The position numbers and the translations under genes were made by a program. Below are positions 44,396 through 56,659 of a stretch of DNA of 64,000 bases, one piece after another. The first letter of the stretch is position 1, and every line of letters begins with the position of its first letter. The stretch is from Oscillospiraceae bacterium. Lineage in GTDB: Bacteria; Bacillota; Clostridia; Oscillospirales; UBA644. Location: NCBI GenBank assembly GCA_902783255.1, contig CACZQB010000021.1, positions 62,001 to 126,000 of the forward strand. The letters are read 5' to 3'. A model generated the notes under the pieces. That model was not told the DNA's origin. It saw only the letters and a program-made list of their open reading frames with translations, and made no database searches.

Positions 44396-45598
44396 TTATT
44401 CGGAGATCTTTGCAACGATACCGGAACCAACAGTCTTGCCGCCTTCGCGGATAGCGAAACGAAGACCGGGTTCGATAGCGATGGGAGTGATGAGGGCAAC
44501 GTTGATAGTAACGTTTTCGCCCGGCATGCACATATCAACGCCTTCGTTAAGGGTGATAACACCGGTAACGTCGGTTGTTCTGAAATAGAACTGAGGTCTG
44601 TAGTTGGAAACGAACGGTTTATGACGTCCGCCTTCTTTAGCGGTAAGAACGTAAACTTCGCCTACGAACTTTGTATGAGGATGGATAGAACCGGGTTTAG
44701 CAAGAACCTGACCTCTCTGAACGTCAGTTCTCTGAATACCACGGAGAAGGCAACCGATATTGTCGCCTGCTTCTGCAAAGTCGAGGAGTTTTCTGAACAT
44801 TTCGATACTGGTAACAACGGATTTACGTGTTTCTTCTTTGATACCAACGATTTCAACTTCCTCAGACATCTTAAGAACGCCTCTTTCAACACGGCCGGTA
44901 ACAACTGTGCCACGACCGGTGATGGTCATAACGTCTTCGATAGGCATAAGGAACGGGAGATTGTCGTTTCTTTCGGGTGTGGGAATATGAGTGTCAACTG
45001 CGTCCATGAGTTCCTGAATGCATTTGTATTCGGGAGCGTTGATATCTTTGGAGTCGCTTTCAAGAGCTTTGAGAGCTGAACCCTGAATGATAGCAGTGTC
45101 GTCGCCGGGGAAATCGTATTTGTTGAGAAGTTCACGAATATCCATATCAACGATTTCGAGAAGTTCGGGGTCGTCAACCTGGTCAACCTTGTTCATGAAA
45201 ACAACGATTGCGGGAACGCCAACCTGACGGGCGAGAAGGATGTGCTCACTTGTCTGAGCCATAACGCCGTCGGATGCAGCAACAACGAGGATAGCGCCGT
45301 CCATCTGAGCAGCACCGGTGATCATGTTTTTGATATAGTCGGCGTGGCCCGGGCAGTCAACGTGAGCATAGTGACGAGTGTCTGTTTCATACTCAACGTG
45401 AGCTGTATTGATGGTGATTCCTCTTTCTCTTTCTTCGGGCGCTTTATCGATCATATCGTATGCTTCGAATTTAGCGTAGCCTTTGAGAGAGAGATACTTT
45501 GTGATAGCAGCGGTAAGTGTGGTTTTACCATGGTCAACGTGTCCGATGGTACCAATGTTAACATGGGGTTTTGTTCTTTCAAATTTAGCCTTTGCCAT
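44396..45598 (-). CDS. tuf: Elongation factor Tu
   Basis: 400 residues. G1 is [10 protein letters not shown]3 is [10 protein letters not shown]4 is NKVD, and the C-terminal barrel contains [22 protein letters not shown]-Tu brings aminoacyl-tRNA to the ribosome. Its mRNA end is marked by the terminator 15 bases downstream. It is the last gene of rpsL-rpsG-fusA-tuf. Confidence 0.99.
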   Translation of the reverse strand: MAKAKFERTKPHVNIGTIGHVDHGKTTLTAAITKYLSLKGYAKFEAYDMIDKAPEERERGITINTAHVEYETDTRHYAHVDCPGHADYIKNMITGAAQMDGAILVVAASDGVMAQTSEHILLARQVGVPAIVVFMNKVDQVDDPELLEIVDMDIRELLNKYDFPGDDTAIIQGSALKALESDSKDINAPEYKCIQELMDAVDTHIPTPERNDNLPFLMPIEDVMTITGRGTVVTGRVERGVLKMSEEVEIVGIKEETRKSVVTSIEMFRKLLDFAEAGDNIGCLLRGIQRTDVQRGQVLAKPGSIHPHTKFVGEVYVLTAKEGGRHKPFVSNYRPQFYFRTTDVTGVITLNEGVDMCMPGENVTINVALITPIAIEPGLRFAIREGGKTVGSGIVAKISE

Positions 45599-45633
45599 TA
45601 GATTGATCCTCCTATTGATAAGATTATTTTAGT

Positions 45634-47700
45634 TTACTTTTTCATTATTGCTTCCTGAACGCTCTTCGGAACTTCGGCATAATGGCTCGGTTCCATTGTG
45701 TAAGAGCCGCGACCCTGAGTTTTGGATCTCATATCGGTAGCATAGCCGAACATTTCTCCGAGGGGAACAAATGCCGTGACCTGCTGTCCGCCTGCTATAA
45801 CATCCAGACTCTGGATCTGTCCTCTGCGGGAGTTCAGGTCTCCGATAACGTCACCGAGATATTCGTCGGGCGTTGTAACAACAACCTTCATTATCGGTTC
45901 CATAATAACCGGGTCCGCTTTTTTCATGGCGTCTTTGAATGCCATCGATCCGGCGATCTTGAATGCCATTTCCGAAGAGTCAACTTCGTGATACGATCCG
46001 TCGTAAAGAGTGACTTTACAGTCAACTACGGGATATCCCGCAAGCACGCCGGACTGCATTGCGCCCTGGATACCTGCGTCTACCGCCGGGATATACTCTT
46101 TCGGTACGGAGCCGCCGACTACTTTGTTTATAAACTCATAGCCCTTGCCGGGTTCGTTAGGTTCAACGATGATCTTAACATGACCGTACTGACCTTTACC
46201 GCCCGACTGACGTGCGTATTTCGTATCCTGATCAACGGTTTTTCTTATAGCTTCTTTATAAGCGACCTGAGGTTTGCCTACGTTTGCTTCAACTTTGAAT
46301 TCACGCAGCATTCTGTCTACGATTATTTCGAGATGAAGCTCACCCATACCCGCTATGATGGTCTGTCCCGTTTCTTCATCAGTGTATGTCTTGAACGTCG
46401 GGTCTTCCTCGGCAAGTTTTGCAAGAGCAATGCTCATTTTTTCCTGACCTGCTTTGGTTTTAGGTTCAATGGCAACACGGATTACCGGTTCGGGGAATTC
46501 CATGGATTCGAGAATAATGGGTTTATCTTCTACACAAAGCGAATCGCCTGTTGTGGTGTTTTTGAGTCCGACTGCGGCAACTATATCGCCGGCGTAAGCC
46601 TCCTCAAGATCCTCTCTGTGATTTGCATGCATCAGAAGAATGCGGCCGAGACGTTCGCGGTTGCCCTTTGTTGCGTTTTTCACGGTTGCGCCGGCGCTTA
46701 TTTTGCCGGAGTAAATTCTGAAAAAGCAGAGCTTTCCTACAAACGGGTCAGTCATTATCTTGAATGCGAGAGCTGAAAACGGCTCGGCATCGCTTGCCTT
46801 GCGCTCGTCTTCTTCGCCCGTATCGGGATTTATGCCTTTGATTGCGGGAATATCGACCGGAGACGGCATATAAGCCACAATAGCGTCAAGAAGCTTCTGA
46901 ACGCCTTTGTTTCTGTATGATGTACCGCATGTAACGGGAACAATTCTGTTTGCGATCGTGCCGGCACGCAGACATCTTTTAATCTCTTCTTCGGTTATTT
47001 CTTCGCCTTCAAGGTATTTTTCCATTACGGCTTCGTCTTCCTCGGCACACGCCTCGATCATTTTGGTTCTGTATTCTTCCGCAAGATCGCGCATGTCTTC
47101 GGGAATGGACTCAACGCGCATATCGTTGCCCATATCGTCGTAATAAACGTCTGCAGTCATCTCTACAAGGTCGATAACGCCGCGGAAAGATTCCTGGGAG
47201 CCTATCGGGAGCTGAATGGGAACGGCATTGCATTTAAGACGGTCGTGCATCATTTTTACAACACGGTAAAAATCCGCACCCATAATGTCCATCTTGTTAA
47301 CGTAAGCCATACGGGGAACTTTATATTTGTCAGCTTGTCTCCAAACTGTTTCAGACTGGGGTTCAACGCCGCCTTTTGCACAGAAAACGGTTACGGATCC
47401 ATCAAGAACTCTCAGAGATCTTTCAACTTCTACAGTGAAATCAACATGACCGGGAGTGTCAATGATGTTGAGTCTGTGACCTTTCCAATATGCGGTAGTT
47501 GCCGCCGAAGTGATGGTAATACCTCTCTCCTGCTCTTGCGCCATGAAGTCCATGGTGGCAGTTCCTTCATGTGTTTCACCGAGTTTATGGTTAACGCCGG
47601 TGTAATAGAGGATTCGCTCGGTGGTCGTTGTTTTGCCCGCGTCGATATGAGCCATTATGCCGATATTGCGGTAAAGCTCAATGGGATATTGTCTGGGCAT
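45634..47700 (-). CDS. fusA: Elongation factor G (canonical)
   Basis: 688 residues. G1 is [11 protein letters not shown]3 is DTPGHVDFT (catalytic His present), G4 is NKMD. Domain IV contains [13 protein letters not shown] and the end reads [20 protein letters not shown] moves tRNA and mRNA through the ribosome and splits recycled ribosomes with RRF. It lies between rpsG and tuf, 35 bases upstream of the latter. Confidence 0.99.
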   Translation of the reverse strand: MPRQYPIELYRNIGIMAHIDAGKTTTTERILYYTGVNHKLGETHEGTATMDFMAQEQERGITITSAATTAYWKGHRLNIIDTPGHVDFTVEVERSLRVLDGSVTVFCAKGGVEPQSETVWRQADKYKVPRMAYVNKMDIMGADFYRVVKMMHDRLKCNAVPIQLPIGSQESFRGVIDLVEMTADVYYDDMGNDMRVESIPEDMRDLAEEYRTKMIEACAEEDEAVMEKYLEGEEITEEEIKRCLRAGTIANRIVPVTCGTSYRNKGVQKLLDAIVAYMPSPVDIPAIKGINPDTGEEDERKASDAEPFSALAFKIMTDPFVGKLCFFRIYSGKISAGATVKNATKGNRERLGRILLMHANHREDLEEAYAGDIVAAVGLKNTTTGDSLCVEDKPIILESMEFPEPVIRVAIEPKTKAGQEKMSIALAKLAEEDPTFKTYTDEETGQTIIAGMGELHLEIIVDRMLREFKVEANVGKPQVAYKEAIRKTVDQDTKYARQSGGKGQYGHVKIIVEPNEPGKGYEFINKVVGGSVPKEYIPAVDAGIQGAMQSGVLAGYPVVDCKVTLYDGSYHEVDSSEMAFKIAGSMAFKDAMKKADPVIMEPIMKVVVTTPDEYLGDVIGDLNSRRGQIQSLDVIAGGQQVTAFVPLGEMFGYATDMRSKTQGRGSYTMEPSHYAEVPKSVQEAIMKK

Positions 47701-47733
47701 TTAGGTTTCCTTTCGAAAATGAGATTTTTACCA

Positions 47734-48204
47734 TTACCATCTGAAATGTGCAAACGCCTTGTTTGCTTCTGCCATCTTGTGGGTATCTTCTTTCTTCTTG
47801 AAAGCTCCGCCCTGATTGTTGATGGCATCGAGGATTTCGTTTGCAAGTCTTTCTTTCATTGTGCGTTCGTTACGAGAACGCGCGTATGTGGTGAGCCAAC
47901 GCAGACCAAGGGTAACTCTTCTTTCGGGACGAACCTCCATAGGTACCTGGTAGTTGGAACCGCCGACACGCTTAGCCTTGACTTCGAGAACAGGCATTAT
48001 ATTTTCCATGGCCTGCTCGTAAACTTCAAGCGGGTTTTTGCCGGTCTTTTCTTTTACGATATCGAATGCTTCGTAAACTATTTTCTGAGCAACGCCTTTT
48101 TTACCGTCATACATAACGCTGTTGACGAGCTTCGAAACGAGCTGGCTGCCGTAAATAGGATCGGGGAGAACCTCACGCTTGGGTATGTTTCCTCTTCTGG
48201 GCAC
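47734..48204 (-). CDS. rpsG: 30S ribosomal protein S7
   Basis: 156 residues from a GTG start at 48204 ([15 protein letters not shown], the family start). An AAGGAGG site ends 8 bases upstream; an in-frame ATG six codons earlier overlaps that site and is not the start. The core motif [20 protein letters not shown] region and KAFAHFRW end are present. S7 nucleates 30S assembly on the 3' domain of 16S rRNA and in E. coli represses its own operon. Confidence 0.98.
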   Translation of the reverse strand: MPRRGNIPKREVLPDPIYGSQLVSKLVNSVMYDGKKGVAQKIVYEAFDIVKEKTGKNPLEVYEQAMENIMPVLEVKAKRVGGSNYQVPMEVRPERRVTLGLRWLTTYARSRNERTMKERLANEILDAINNQGGAFKKKEDTHKMAEANKAFAHFRW

Positions 48205-48353
48205 TTTACTTCCCTCCTTCATTATTGATAAATGAGTTCATCGGTACTCGAAAGCATTTTTTCTTCCGTCAGCGCTCAGCCTGAATATATTTATATATAA
48301 AAGCTTTCGCTGATGAAAAATCCGAGTAACTTGCGGCTTTTTGCCGTTATGAA
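48205..48353 (-). promoter_or_regulatory. 149-base rpsL-rpsG spacer with competing dyads
   Basis: The gap between rpsL and rpsG is long for this operon. It holds GAAAGC (48250-48255) with GCTTTC (48303-48308) and TCAGCG (48269-48274) with CGCTGA (48308-48313). The two pairings use adjoining 3' arms and cannot nest, so they would compete. In E. coli the same spacer binds S7 for feedback; a similar role here is inference. Confidence 0.35.
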
Positions 48354-48776
48354 TTATTTTTTCGCTGCCTTCGGACGTTTAGCTCCGTATTTTGAACGGG
48401 ACTGCATTCTTCCGTTTACACCCTGAGTATCGAGTGTGCCGCGAATGATGTGATAACGAACGCCCGGGAGATCTCTTACACGGCCGCCTCTGATGAGCAC
48501 TACGCTGTGTTCCTGAAGGTTGTGACCGATACCGGGAATGTATGTCGTTACTTCCGCTGTGTTTGTAAGACGGACTCTTGCTATTTTACGGAGAGCCGAG
48601 TTAGGCTTCTTCGGTGTTTTTGTGCCAACAGAAATGCAAACGCCTCTCTTCTGCGGGTTCGACTGTTCGGTCGGTATCTTCTTAAGAGAGTTGAGGCCTT
48701 TCTGAAGCGCAGGTGCGGTAGACTTTACGGTGAGAGTCTGTCTTCCTTTACGAACGAGCTGGTTAAATGTAGGCAT
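48354..48776 (-). CDS. rpsL: 30S ribosomal protein S12 (with Arg at the Lys88 position)
   Basis: 140 residues from ATG 48776 (AGGAGG site 6 bases upstream; a seven-codon longer frame is not used). It has the longer Firmicute/actinobacterial N-terminal insert, then [15 protein letters not shown] with both lysines of the first streptomycin site intact. The second site, E. coli GGRVKDLPGV, reads [10 protein letters not shown], so Arg101 replaces Lys88. Asp102, next to it, is the residue RimO modifies. S12 controls decoding accuracy. Confidence 0.98.
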   Translation of the reverse strand: MPTFNQLVRKGRQTLTVKSTAPALQKGLNSLKKIPTEQSNPQKRGVCISVGTKTPKKPNSALRKIARVRLTNTAEVTTYIPGIGHNLQEHSVVLIRGGRVRDLPGVRYHIIRGTLDTQGVNGRMQSRSKYGAKRPKAAKK

Positions 48777-48843
48777 ATTTTTCCTCCTTTTCTTCACTAT
48801 TTTATATTAATGAAATAATATAATCATATTTTTACAGTGCACA

Positions 48844-48881
48844 GCAGAAAAAAGTGCATAATTTCCCTATCTTTTTTCTGC
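48844..48881 (-). promoter_or_regulatory. Long hairpin in the rpsL leader
   Basis: An 11-base perfect stem, GCAGAAAAAAG (48844-48854) with CTTTTTTCTGC (48871-48881), closes a 16-base loop. It lies downstream of the rpsL promoter, at the beginning of the mRNA. It is not followed by a U-run, so it is more likely a leader element than a terminator of rpoC. Confidence 0.45.
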
Positions 48882-48895
48882 CGTGAACAGTTGTT

Positions 48896-48924
48896 AGTAT
48901 ATCATATAATACGACTTTTTTCAA
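48896..48924 (-). promoter_or_regulatory. Promoter of the rpsL-rpsG-fusA-tuf operon
   Basis: Minus-strand TTGAAA (48924-48919), a 17-base spacer and TATACT (48901-48896), in the gap after rpoC. It gives the str operon its own start instead of depending only on rpoBC. Confidence 0.62.
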
Positions 48925-48966
48925 GCCTTAATTCTTAATTTTTTCCGAACAATCGGTGATTTTAAG

Positions 48967-51900
48967 TCAACCGGCGTTTTCCGAACCGTCGAGTTCCGTT
49001 ATTTCAACGTTTCTGTATCTTTCAAGACCTGTGCCTGCCGGGATAAGTTTACCGATAATTACGTTTTCTTTAAGACCTACGAGCATATCGGTCTTGCCTT
49101 TGATCGCGGCGTCGGTAAGGATCTTCGTTGTTTCCTGGAACGATGCTGCGGAAAGGAAACTTTCGGTTGCAAGCGCGGATTTTGTGATACCTAAAAGCAT
49201 TGTCTGATACTCTGCGGGAACAGCGTCGGGGTTTGCGGCGAGAAGTTTGCGGTTAACGTCTTTGACCTCTGCTCTGTCAACGACCGAGCCAAGCATGAAG
49301 CCTGTGTCTCCCGGTTCTGTGATGCGGACTTTTCTCATCATCTGACGAATGATGATCTCAATATGCTTATCGTTGATATCAACGGCCTGGCTGTGGTAAA
49401 CTTTCTGAATTTCCTGAGTGATATACTCTTCAACGGCTGCTTCCGACTTTACTCTCAGAATATCCTGCGGATCCTGAGCGCCTTCGGTAAGCTCGTCGCC
49501 CTTGCGAATGAAATCGCCTTCTTTTACTTTAAGACGAGCGCTGTAGGGAATCAGATACTGACATACCTCGCCTGTTTCGTCGTTTTTGATAACGGCATAT
49601 CTTGCATGTTTCATTTCCTGGAACGAAAGCTCGCCGTTTGTTTCGGAAAGTATCGCGAGTCTCTTCGGATGGCGCGCTTCGAAAAGTTCCTGAACACGCG
49701 GAAGACCCTGTGTGATATCCGAGCTGCCGGCAACGCCGCCTGTATGGAACGTTCTCATCGTAAGCTGAGTACCGGGTTCACCGATAGACTGAGCGGCTAT
49801 TATTCCGACTGCTTCGCCTACGTTTACCGTTTCGGATGTTGCAAGGTTCATACCGTAGCATTTTGCGCATACGCCGTAGCGGCATTCGCATGTAAGAACG
49901 GAGCGGAGCTTGAGTTCCTTGTATCCCGCCGCAACAATGCGCTTTGCGTCGGCGTCGCGTATATATCTTGTGTTCGGACAGATGATCTCACCGGTTTTCG
50001 GATCGATAACGTCTTCAACCGGGAATCTGCCGATAAGTCTGCTCTGGAAACTTTCGAGGATTTCATCGCCGTCTCGGATATCGCGGACTACTATGCCGTC
50101 TGTTGAGCCGCAGTCGTCTTCGCGCACGATAACATCCTGTGAAACGTCAACAAGTCTTCTTGTAAGGTAACCTGAGTCGGCGGTTCTGAGCGCGGTATCT
50201 GCCTGACCTTTTCTTGCGCCTTTAGATGAAACGAAATATTCAAGAACGGTAAGTCCTTCACGGAAGTTTGCTCTGATGGGAACATCGACCGTTCGACCTG
50301 TTGTGTTTGCCATAAGTCCGCGCATACCGCAAAGCTGTCTGATCTGGTCGATCGAGCCGCGGGCGCCTGATACAGCCATCATGTTTATCGGGTTGAACGC
50401 ACTGAGGTTTTGCTGAAGCGCCTTTGTAACTTCGTTTGTGGTACTGTTCCATACGTTTACGACCTGAGCGTAACGTTCGTCGTCCGAAATGAGACCTCTT
50501 CTGAAGTGTTTTGTGATTTTTTCGACTTCAACGTCGGCTTTATGAACGAGTTCCGCCTTTTCGGGAGGAATTTCCATATCGCTGACTGAGATAGTTATCG
50601 CGCCTTTTGTGGAATATTTGTAGCCCTGAGCCTTGATCATATCAAGAACTTCGGCTGTTTTTGTTATTCCGTGCACTTTTATGCAGCGGTCTATGATCTT
50701 TTTGAGCTCGGATTTTTTCGCAACGCTTGTTATTTCAAGATCGAATATCTTTTCGGGATCTTCTCTGTTTACAAAGCCGAGATCCTGAGGAATGGGACGG
50801 TTGAAAATGATCTGACCGACTGTCGCATTGATAAGTCTTGTTTCGATATTGCCTTTATATTCTTTGCGGATCCTTACTTTGATCGGAGCGTGCAGACCGA
50901 CTGCGCCTGCATCGTATGCCATGAGCGCTTCGTCAAAATCTTTGAATATCTTTACTCTGTATTTCTTTTCAACGTCCGATTTGTCAGGTTTCGCAGTTAT
51001 AATACCTATGCCTTCCTGCTCCTCGTCGTCTTCCTTTACCTCTGTAATGCCCGGTTCGTCATATTTTATTATTGTAAGATAATACGAACCGAGGATCATA
51101 TCCTGAGAGGGAACTGCAACGGGCATACCGTCCTGAGGACGGAGCAGGTTGTTTGCGGAAAGCATAAGGAATCTCGCTTCTGCCTGCGCCTCTGCGGAAA
51201 GGGGAACGTGAACTGCCATCTGGTCTCCGTCGAAGTCGGCGTTGAACGCGGTACATACGAGCGGATGGAGTTTGAGAGCGCGTCCTTCAACAAGGACCGG
51301 CTCGAAAGCCTGAATACCGAGTCTGTGAAGTGTGGGCGCACGGTTAAGAAGAACGGGATATTCCTTTATTACGGTTTCAAGCGCGTCCCATACCGGAGCC
51401 TCCGATCTTTCGACCATCTTTTTCGCACTCTTTATGTTCTGAACGATGCCAAGCTCTGAAAGTCTCTTCATTACAAACGGCTTGAAAAGCTCGAGAGCCA
51501 TTTCTTTCGGCAGACCGCACTGATAAATTTTCAGCTCCGGTCCTACAACGATAACGGAACGACCTGAGTAGTCAACACGTTTACCGAGAAGGTTCTGACG
51601 GAAACGACCCTGTTTGCCCTTGAGAATATCCGAAAGCGATTTCAGCGCCCTGTTGTTCGGGCCGCTTACGGGTTTTCCTCGTCTGCCGTTATCAATAAGA
51701 GCGTCTACGGCTTCCTGAAGCATACGTTTTTCGTTTCTTATGATTATTGCGGGAGCGGAAAGCTCAAGAAGCTTGCGGAGACGGTTGTTTCTGTTTATTA
51801 CACGTCTGTAAAGATCGTTAAGATCGCTTGTTGCAAATCTGCCGCCGTCAAGCTGGACCATCGGTCTGATTTCAGGAGGGATTACGGGGATAACGTCAAG

Positions 51901-52629
51901 GATCATCCATTCGGGACGGTTGCCGGATGTTCTGAATGATTCAACGACCTCAAATCTCTTGAGAAGCTTTATCTTCTTCTGACCGTTTGACTCTTTCATT
52001 TCGGCTTTGAGTTCTTCGGAAAGCTTGTCAAGGTCTATTTCAACGAGAAGTTCCTTTATCGCTTCCGCGCCCATGCCTACTCTGAAGTCATCGCCGTATT
52101 TTTCGTACAGATCGAGGTATTCTTTTTCGGTAAGAGTCTGTTTTTTCTTTATTTCGGGTATTCCGCCGTCGTCAAGAACGATATATGCGCCGAAATACAG
52201 CACGCTTTCGAGCTGACGGGGCTGGATGTCGAGCATCTGACCGAGACGCGAGGGGATACCTTTGAAATACCATATGTGGGAAACGGGAGCGGCAAGCTCT
52301 ATATGTCCCATTCTTTCGCGGCGGACTTTTGATTTTGTTATTTCAACGCCGCAGCGTTCGCAGACTTTGCCTTTATATCTGAAACGTTTGTATTTTCCGC
52401 AATGACATTCCCAGTCCTTTGTGGGACCGAAGATACGCTCGCAGAAAAGTCCGTCTCTTTCGGGTTTAAGTGTTCTGTAATTGATCGTTTCGGGCTTTTT
52501 TACTTCACCGTGAGACCACGAACGGATCTTTTCGGGAGAAGCAAGCCCTATTCTTATAGATTCAAATGAATTGAATTCCATTCCGGAGGAGTAACTGTTG
52601 TTTATTGATGTTTCTTTTTCAGCGCTCAT
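48967..52629 (-). CDS. rpoC: DNA-directed RNA polymerase subunit beta'
   Basis: 1220 residues. The zinc-binding site begins [20 protein letters not shown], the active site is [12 protein letters not shown] (three catalytic Asp), and the second zinc site includes [13 protein letters not shown]. It forms the catalytic core with RpoB. The ATG overlaps the rpoB stop by 4 bases. The ribosomal L7Ae-like gene often found between rpoC and rpsL in Firmicutes is absent. Confidence 0.99.
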   Translation of the reverse strand: MSAEKETSINNSYSSGMEFNSFESIRIGLASPEKIRSWSHGEVKKPETINYRTLKPERDGLFCERIFGPTKDWECHCGKYKRFRYKGKVCERCGVEITKSKVRRERMGHIELAAPVSHIWYFKGIPSRLGQMLDIQPRQLESVLYFGAYIVLDDGGIPEIKKKQTLTEKEYLDLYEKYGDDFRVGMGAEAIKELLVEIDLDKLSEELKAEMKESNGQKKIKLLKRFEVVESFRTSGNRPEWMILDVIPVIPPEIRPMVQLDGGRFATSDLNDLYRRVINRNNRLRKLLELSAPAIIIRNEKRMLQEAVDALIDNGRRGKPVSGPNNRALKSLSDILKGKQGRFRQNLLGKRVDYSGRSVIVVGPELKIYQCGLPKEMALELFKPFVMKRLSELGIVQNIKSAKKMVERSEAPVWDALETVIKEYPVLLNRAPTLHRLGIQAFEPVLVEGRALKLHPLVCTAFNADFDGDQMAVHVPLSAEAQAEARFLMLSANNLLRPQDGMPVAVPSQDMILGSYYLTIIKYDEPGITEVKEDDEEQEGIGIITAKPDKSDVEKKYRVKIFKDFDEALMAYDAGAVGLHAPIKVRIRKEYKGNIETRLINATVGQIIFNRPIPQDLGFVNREDPEKIFDLEITSVAKKSELKKIIDRCIKVHGITKTAEVLDMIKAQGYKYSTKGAITISVSDMEIPPEKAELVHKADVEVEKITKHFRRGLISDDERYAQVVNVWNSTTNEVTKALQQNLSAFNPINMMAVSGARGSIDQIRQLCGMRGLMANTTGRTVDVPIRANFREGLTVLEYFVSSKGARKGQADTALRTADSGYLTRRLVDVSQDVIVREDDCGSTDGIVVRDIRDGDEILESFQSRLIGRFPVEDVIDPKTGEIICPNTRYIRDADAKRIVAAGYKELKLRSVLTCECRYGVCAKCYGMNLATSETVNVGEAVGIIAAQSIGEPGTQLTMRTFHTGGVAGSSDITQGLPRVQELFEARHPKRLAILSETNGELSFQEMKHARYAVIKNDETGEVCQYLIPYSARLKVKEGDFIRKGDELTEGAQDPQDILRVKSEAAVEEYITQEIQKVYHSQAVDINDKHIEIIIRQMMRKVRITEPGDTGFMLGSVVDRAEVKDVNRKLLAANPDAVPAEYQTMLLGITKSALATESFLSAASFQETTKILTDAAIKGKTDMLVGLKENVIIGKLIPAGTGLERYRNVEITELDGSENAG

Positions 52630-55600
52630 TCACTTTTTCCTCCATTTTCATTATCTTCAACTATGCTTTCAACAAGGTTGCCGAATTCTTCGTCGTCGTT
52701 TTCAGCATTCTTTTTTTTGCGGCTTTTTTTGCCGTCGTTTTCTTCTTCATCGTCGAAATCAGCGTAGTAATCTTCATCTTCAAAATCGTCATGAACATCG
52801 TTTTCGCCGTCTATTTCGGAAAGGATATAGTCGGCTGCGGGGAAGTCGAGTTCGCCGTCGGAGTTCATAACTTCTCTTGCCTCCGCCTGATCGAAGGTGC
52901 TTTCTCCGTCGTCATCGTAAGAGGTGGTGAGATCTATTTCATGCTGGTCTTTAGCAAGAACTTTGATGTCAAGCCCGAGCGACTGAAGTTCTTTTACGAG
53001 AACCTTGAAGCTTTCGGGTATTCCCGGTTCGGGAACGTTTTTGCCCTTGACTATCGATTCGAATGTTTTTACTCTGCCCACAACATCATCCGATTTAACG
53101 GTAAGCATTTCCTGAAGAGTATACGCCGAACCGTAAGCTTCGAGCGCCCAAACTTCCATTTCGCCGAAACGCTGTCCGCCAAACTGAGCTTTACCGCCGA
53201 GAGGCTGCTGTGTAACGAGGGAATACGGACCGGTGGAACGCGCGTGGATCTTATCGTCAACAAGGTGATGCAGCTTGAGGTAATACATGTATCCTACGGT
53301 GACCTCACCGTCGAAAAGTTCGCCTGTTCTGCCGTCGTAAAGAACGGTTTTGCCTGTTTTGTCGTGACCGGCAAGTTCGAGACATTTGGATATGTCAGAT
53401 TCCTTTACGCCGTCAAAAACAGGAGTTTCTATTTTCCAGCCGAGCGCTTTTGCGGCATAGCCGAGGTGGACTTCAAGGACCTGACCGATATTCATACGAG
53501 AAGGAACGCCGAGCGGGTTAAGAACTATGTCAAGCGGTGTTCCGTCCGGCAAAAACGGCATATCCTCCTGCGGAAGGATCCTTGAAACAACACCTTTGTT
53601 ACCGTGACGACCCGCCATTTTATCGCCTACTGAGATCTTTCTTCTCTGTGCGATATATACGCGGACTATCATGTTCGTGGAAGGTGAAAGTTCAGAAGAA
53701 TTTTCTCTTGTGAATACTTTTACGTCAACAACGATACCGTTTTCTCCGTGAGGAACTTTAAGACTTGCGTCTCTTACTTCTCTTGATTTTTCACCGAATA
53801 TCGCTCTGAGGAGGCGTTCTTCGGCAGTCTGTTCGGCGTCGCCTTTCGGTGATACTTTGCCTACAAGAATGTCGCCTGCTCTTACTTCCGCGCCTATACG
53901 GATTATTCCGCGATCGTCAAGATCCGCAAGCAGGTCTTTCGAAACGCCGGGGATATCGTTTGTGATCTCTTCTGGACCGAGTTTTGTTTCTTTTGCGTCT
54001 ATTTCATATTCTTCAACGTGAATTGAAGTGAACGTATCTTCTTTAACGAGTTTTTCGTTAAGAAGAACGGCGTCCTCGTAGTTGTAGCCTTCCCAGGTCA
54101 TAAAGCCGATAAGCATGTTTTTGCCGAGGGCAAGTTCGCCGTTGGATGTTGCGGGACCGTCTGCAATAACATCGCCTTTTTTGATTATCTGACCTACGGA
54201 TACTATCGGGCGCTGGTTTATACATGTGCCCTGGTTCGAACGGAGGAATTTGATTATCGGATATACTTCAGTTTCGTCGTCATCATCTCTTTTTATCCTG
54301 ATCTCGGTGGCGGAAACGTAAGTTACGATGCCGTTGCATTTTGAAATAACGCATACGCCGCTGTCTACTGCAGCGCGGTATTCCATGCCTGTTCCGACTA
54401 TCGGAGATTCCGTTTTGAGAAGAGGAACCGCCTGACGCTGCATGTTCGCGCCCATCAGTGCGCGGATGGCGTCGTCGTTTTCAAGGAAGGGGATCATTGA
54501 CGTTGCAACGGAAACGACCTGTTTCGGAGAAATATCTATAAAATCTACTTTTTCTCTTTCAACTTCTGAAATGTTCTCTCTGTGGCGGACCGCGACTTTC
54601 GGACGGAGAAGTCTGTTCATTTCGTCACGCGGCTCGTTTGCCTGCGCAACTATATAATTATCTTCGGTGTCGGCAGTCATATATACTACTTCTTCCGAAA
54701 TAACGCCTGTTTCTTTGTCTATCGGGTGATACGGAGCTTCTATGAAGCCGTATTCGTTGATCCTCGCAAAAGAAGCGAGATATGAGATAAGACCGATGTT
54801 CGGACCTTCAGGGGTTTCAACGGGGCACATGCGTCCGTAATGCGAATAATGAACGTCACGAACGTCAAATCCGGCGCGGTCACGGGTAAGACCGCCGGGA
54901 CCGAGTGCGGAAAGTCTTCTTTTATGGGTGATCTCTGCGAGCGGGTTCGACTGATCCATAAACTGCGAAAGGGGAGAAGATCCGAAAAATTCGCGGATAG
55001 CGGCAATAACGGGTCTTGAATTGAGCAGAGATGTGGGGGTTGCTTCCGAAACATTCTGCATATTCATTCTTTCTCTTACGGCTCTTTCCATTCTGGTAAA
55101 GCCGATGCGGAGCTGATTCTGAAGCAGCTCGCCTACGCAGCGGATACGGCGGTTGCCGAGATGGTCTATATCGTCGGTGGAGCCTATGCCGTAGTAAAGA
55201 CCGAGCAGATAGTTTACGGCAGAAAAGAGGTCTTCGTTGCAGATCGTGTTGGGAGTTAGTTCGGAAAGGCGGTCTTTTGCCGCTTCCTTGATCTCTTTTT
55301 CCGTTTCACAACTGTCGAGTATTTCGCACAGAACGGGGAATTTGACCCATTCTCGAACGCCTATTTCCTTCGGGTCGAACGAAACGAAGTTTTTCATATC
55401 GACCATATTGTTCGAAAATACGCGGAATTCTTTTTCTTCTATGTTGAGATATACTTCAAAAGCGCCGCTTGCTTCGATTCTGAGCGCCTGCTCTCTTGTG
55501 AGCGGTTTTCCGTCGGGTTCCGCGATTATCTCGCCTGTTCGCGGATCGGAAACGGGTCTTGTAAGAATTTTGCCGGTTATTCTGTTGCCCAGAGCGAGCT

Positions 55601-56459
55601 TTTTGTTGTATTTGTAACGTCCTACGCGGGTAAGATCGTAAGTTCTTTCGCTGAAGAACAGATTGTCTATATGCGCTACCGCGCCGTCTACCGTTGCGGG
55701 TTCGCCCGGACGGAGCTTTTTGTAAAGTTCAAGAAGAGCTGTAGGACGATTTGTGGACGTATCTTTTTCGAGAGTTGAAAGCACTCTCGGGTCTTCGCCG
55801 AAAGTTTCCTTTATCATCTCGTCGGTATCTATGCCGAATGCGCGTATGAGCGTTGTGACGGGGACCTTCTTGCCCTTGTCCACTCTGACGTAGATAACGT
55901 CGTTCGCGTCGCTTTCAAATTCGACCCACGGACCTCTGTTCGGCATGATCGTTCCGCTGAACAGTTTATTTCCGGCTTTGTCCATATCGCATGCGAAATA
56001 TACACCCGGCGAACGGACAAGCTGTGAAACTACGACACGCTCGGCTCCGTTGATAATAAAAGTTCCGGTTTCGGTCATGAGAGGAAAGTCTCCGAAGAAA
56101 ATTTCCGTTTCCTTTATGTCGCCCGTCTGCGTGTTTGTGAGACGGCAGAGAACTTTCAGAGGAGCTGCGTAAGTTGCGTCACGCTCCTTGCATTCTCCAA
56201 TGGAATACTTCGGCGTATTTTCAAGCTTGTAGTCAATGTAGTCGAGAACAATCGTTCCGGTATGGTCCTCGATATGCGAAGATTCTTTGAGAACAGACTG
56301 GATTCCTTCTTCGACAAACCACTTGTAGCTGTTGAGCTGAATGTCGATAAGATTGGGAATTTCCTGCGCTTCTTTGATCTTTGCGAAGTTAACTCTCGTG
56401 TTGTTTCCGAGTTGCTCGTAATGAGCTCCGACTGTCTTGGGATCGACCGTTGGGGTCAT
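52626..56459 (-). CDS. rpoB: DNA-directed RNA polymerase subunit beta
   Basis: 1277 residues. The rifampicin pocket is readable: [20 protein letters not shown] then [11 protein letters not shown]. Asp516, His526 and Ser531 (E. coli numbering) are unchanged, but Gln510 is Pro. The core ends with [21 protein letters not shown] very acidic tail of about 70 residues follows ([15 protein letters not shown], then a KKSRKKK patch). It is transcribed from a consensus promoter with a 165-base leader, and rplJ-rplL are not upstream. Confidence 0.99.
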   Translation of the reverse strand: MTPTVDPKTVGAHYEQLGNNTRVNFAKIKEAQEIPNLIDIQLNSYKWFVEEGIQSVLKESSHIEDHTGTIVLDYIDYKLENTPKYSIGECKERDATYAAPLKVLCRLTNTQTGDIKETEIFFGDFPLMTETGTFIINGAERVVVSQLVRSPGVYFACDMDKAGNKLFSGTIMPNRGPWVEFESDANDVIYVRVDKGKKVPVTTLIRAFGIDTDEMIKETFGEDPRVLSTLEKDTSTNRPTALLELYKKLRPGEPATVDGAVAHIDNLFFSERTYDLTRVGRYKYNKKLALGNRITGKILTRPVSDPRTGEIIAEPDGKPLTREQALRIEASGAFEVYLNIEEKEFRVFSNNMVDMKNFVSFDPKEIGVREWVKFPVLCEILDSCETEKEIKEAAKDRLSELTPNTICNEDLFSAVNYLLGLYYGIGSTDDIDHLGNRRIRCVGELLQNQLRIGFTRMERAVRERMNMQNVSEATPTSLLNSRPVIAAIREFFGSSPLSQFMDQSNPLAEITHKRRLSALGPGGLTRDRAGFDVRDVHYSHYGRMCPVETPEGPNIGLISYLASFARINEYGFIEAPYHPIDKETGVISEEVVYMTADTEDNYIVAQANEPRDEMNRLLRPKVAVRHRENISEVEREKVDFIDISPKQVVSVATSMIPFLENDDAIRALMGANMQRQAVPLLKTESPIVGTGMEYRAAVDSGVCVISKCNGIVTYVSATEIRIKRDDDDETEVYPIIKFLRSNQGTCINQRPIVSVGQIIKKGDVIADGPATSNGELALGKNMLIGFMTWEGYNYEDAVLLNEKLVKEDTFTSIHVEEYEIDAKETKLGPEEITNDIPGVSKDLLADLDDRGIIRIGAEVRAGDILVGKVSPKGDAEQTAEERLLRAIFGEKSREVRDASLKVPHGENGIVVDVKVFTRENSSELSPSTNMIVRVYIAQRRKISVGDKMAGRHGNKGVVSRILPQEDMPFLPDGTPLDIVLNPLGVPSRMNIGQVLEVHLGYAAKALGWKIETPVFDGVKESDISKCLELAGHDKTGKTVLYDGRTGELFDGEVTVGYMYYLKLHHLVDDKIHARSTGPYSLVTQQPLGGKAQFGGQRFGEMEVWALEAYGSAYTLQEMLTVKSDDVVGRVKTFESIVKGKNVPEPGIPESFKVLVKELQSLGLDIKVLAKDQHEIDLTTSYDDDGESTFDQAEAREVMNSDGELDFPAADYILSEIDGENDVHDDFEDEDYYADFDDEEENDGKKSRKKKNAENDDEEFGNLVESIVEDNENGGKSE

Positions 56460-56624
56460 ACGCTATCATCCTCCGTTTTATATTTGTAAATTTTAAAAAC
56501 CACTTGATTTTTTCTCCGATGTATGTTATAATGGCTTATGCATCGGTTGTCGGACCGGTCGTCTTGCATCGCGATCCGCCGCATTCGGAACCCCGAAAAA
56601 TGTGAGGATCCGAACAAGGTGCGG
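56460..56624 (-). promoter_or_regulatory. Structured 5' leader of rpoB
   Basis: About 165 transcribed bases lie between the rpoB promoter and its start, ending in a CGGAGG ribosome site. The start of the leader can fold with TTCGGA (56584-56589) and TCCGAA (56609-56614), and GC-rich dyads such as ACCGGT lie further on. I do not recognise a named riboswitch. It occupies most of the 308-base gene-free gap between rpoB and purH; the remainder holds the rpoB promoter and an AT-rich purH leader with no clear promoter. Confidence 0.45.
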
Positions 56625-56630
56625 ATTATA

Positions 56631-56659
56631 ATTATACCATAAATATTATGTGATGTCAA
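56631..56659 (-). promoter_or_regulatory. Promoter of rpoBC
   Basis: Minus-strand TTGACA (56659-56654), a 17-base spacer and TATAAT (56636-56631), both perfect matches to the sigma-A consensus. Confidence 0.88.

Noticed and set aside
45682..46776. Long open frame (364 codons) on the plus strand opposite fusA
   Set aside because: It lies fully antisense to a clear EF-G gene, has no family motif and is rich in Cys, Phe and His as expected of a reverse-frame shadow.
48844..48881. Terminator for rpoC
   Set aside because: The stem is strong but no U-run follows on the minus strand, and the rpsL promoter lies upstream of it, so I treat it as a leader element.
56460..56624. L10 leader before rpoB
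   Set aside because: rplJ and rplL are absent here and the leader does not show a clear kink-turn motif; left as an unnamed leader.
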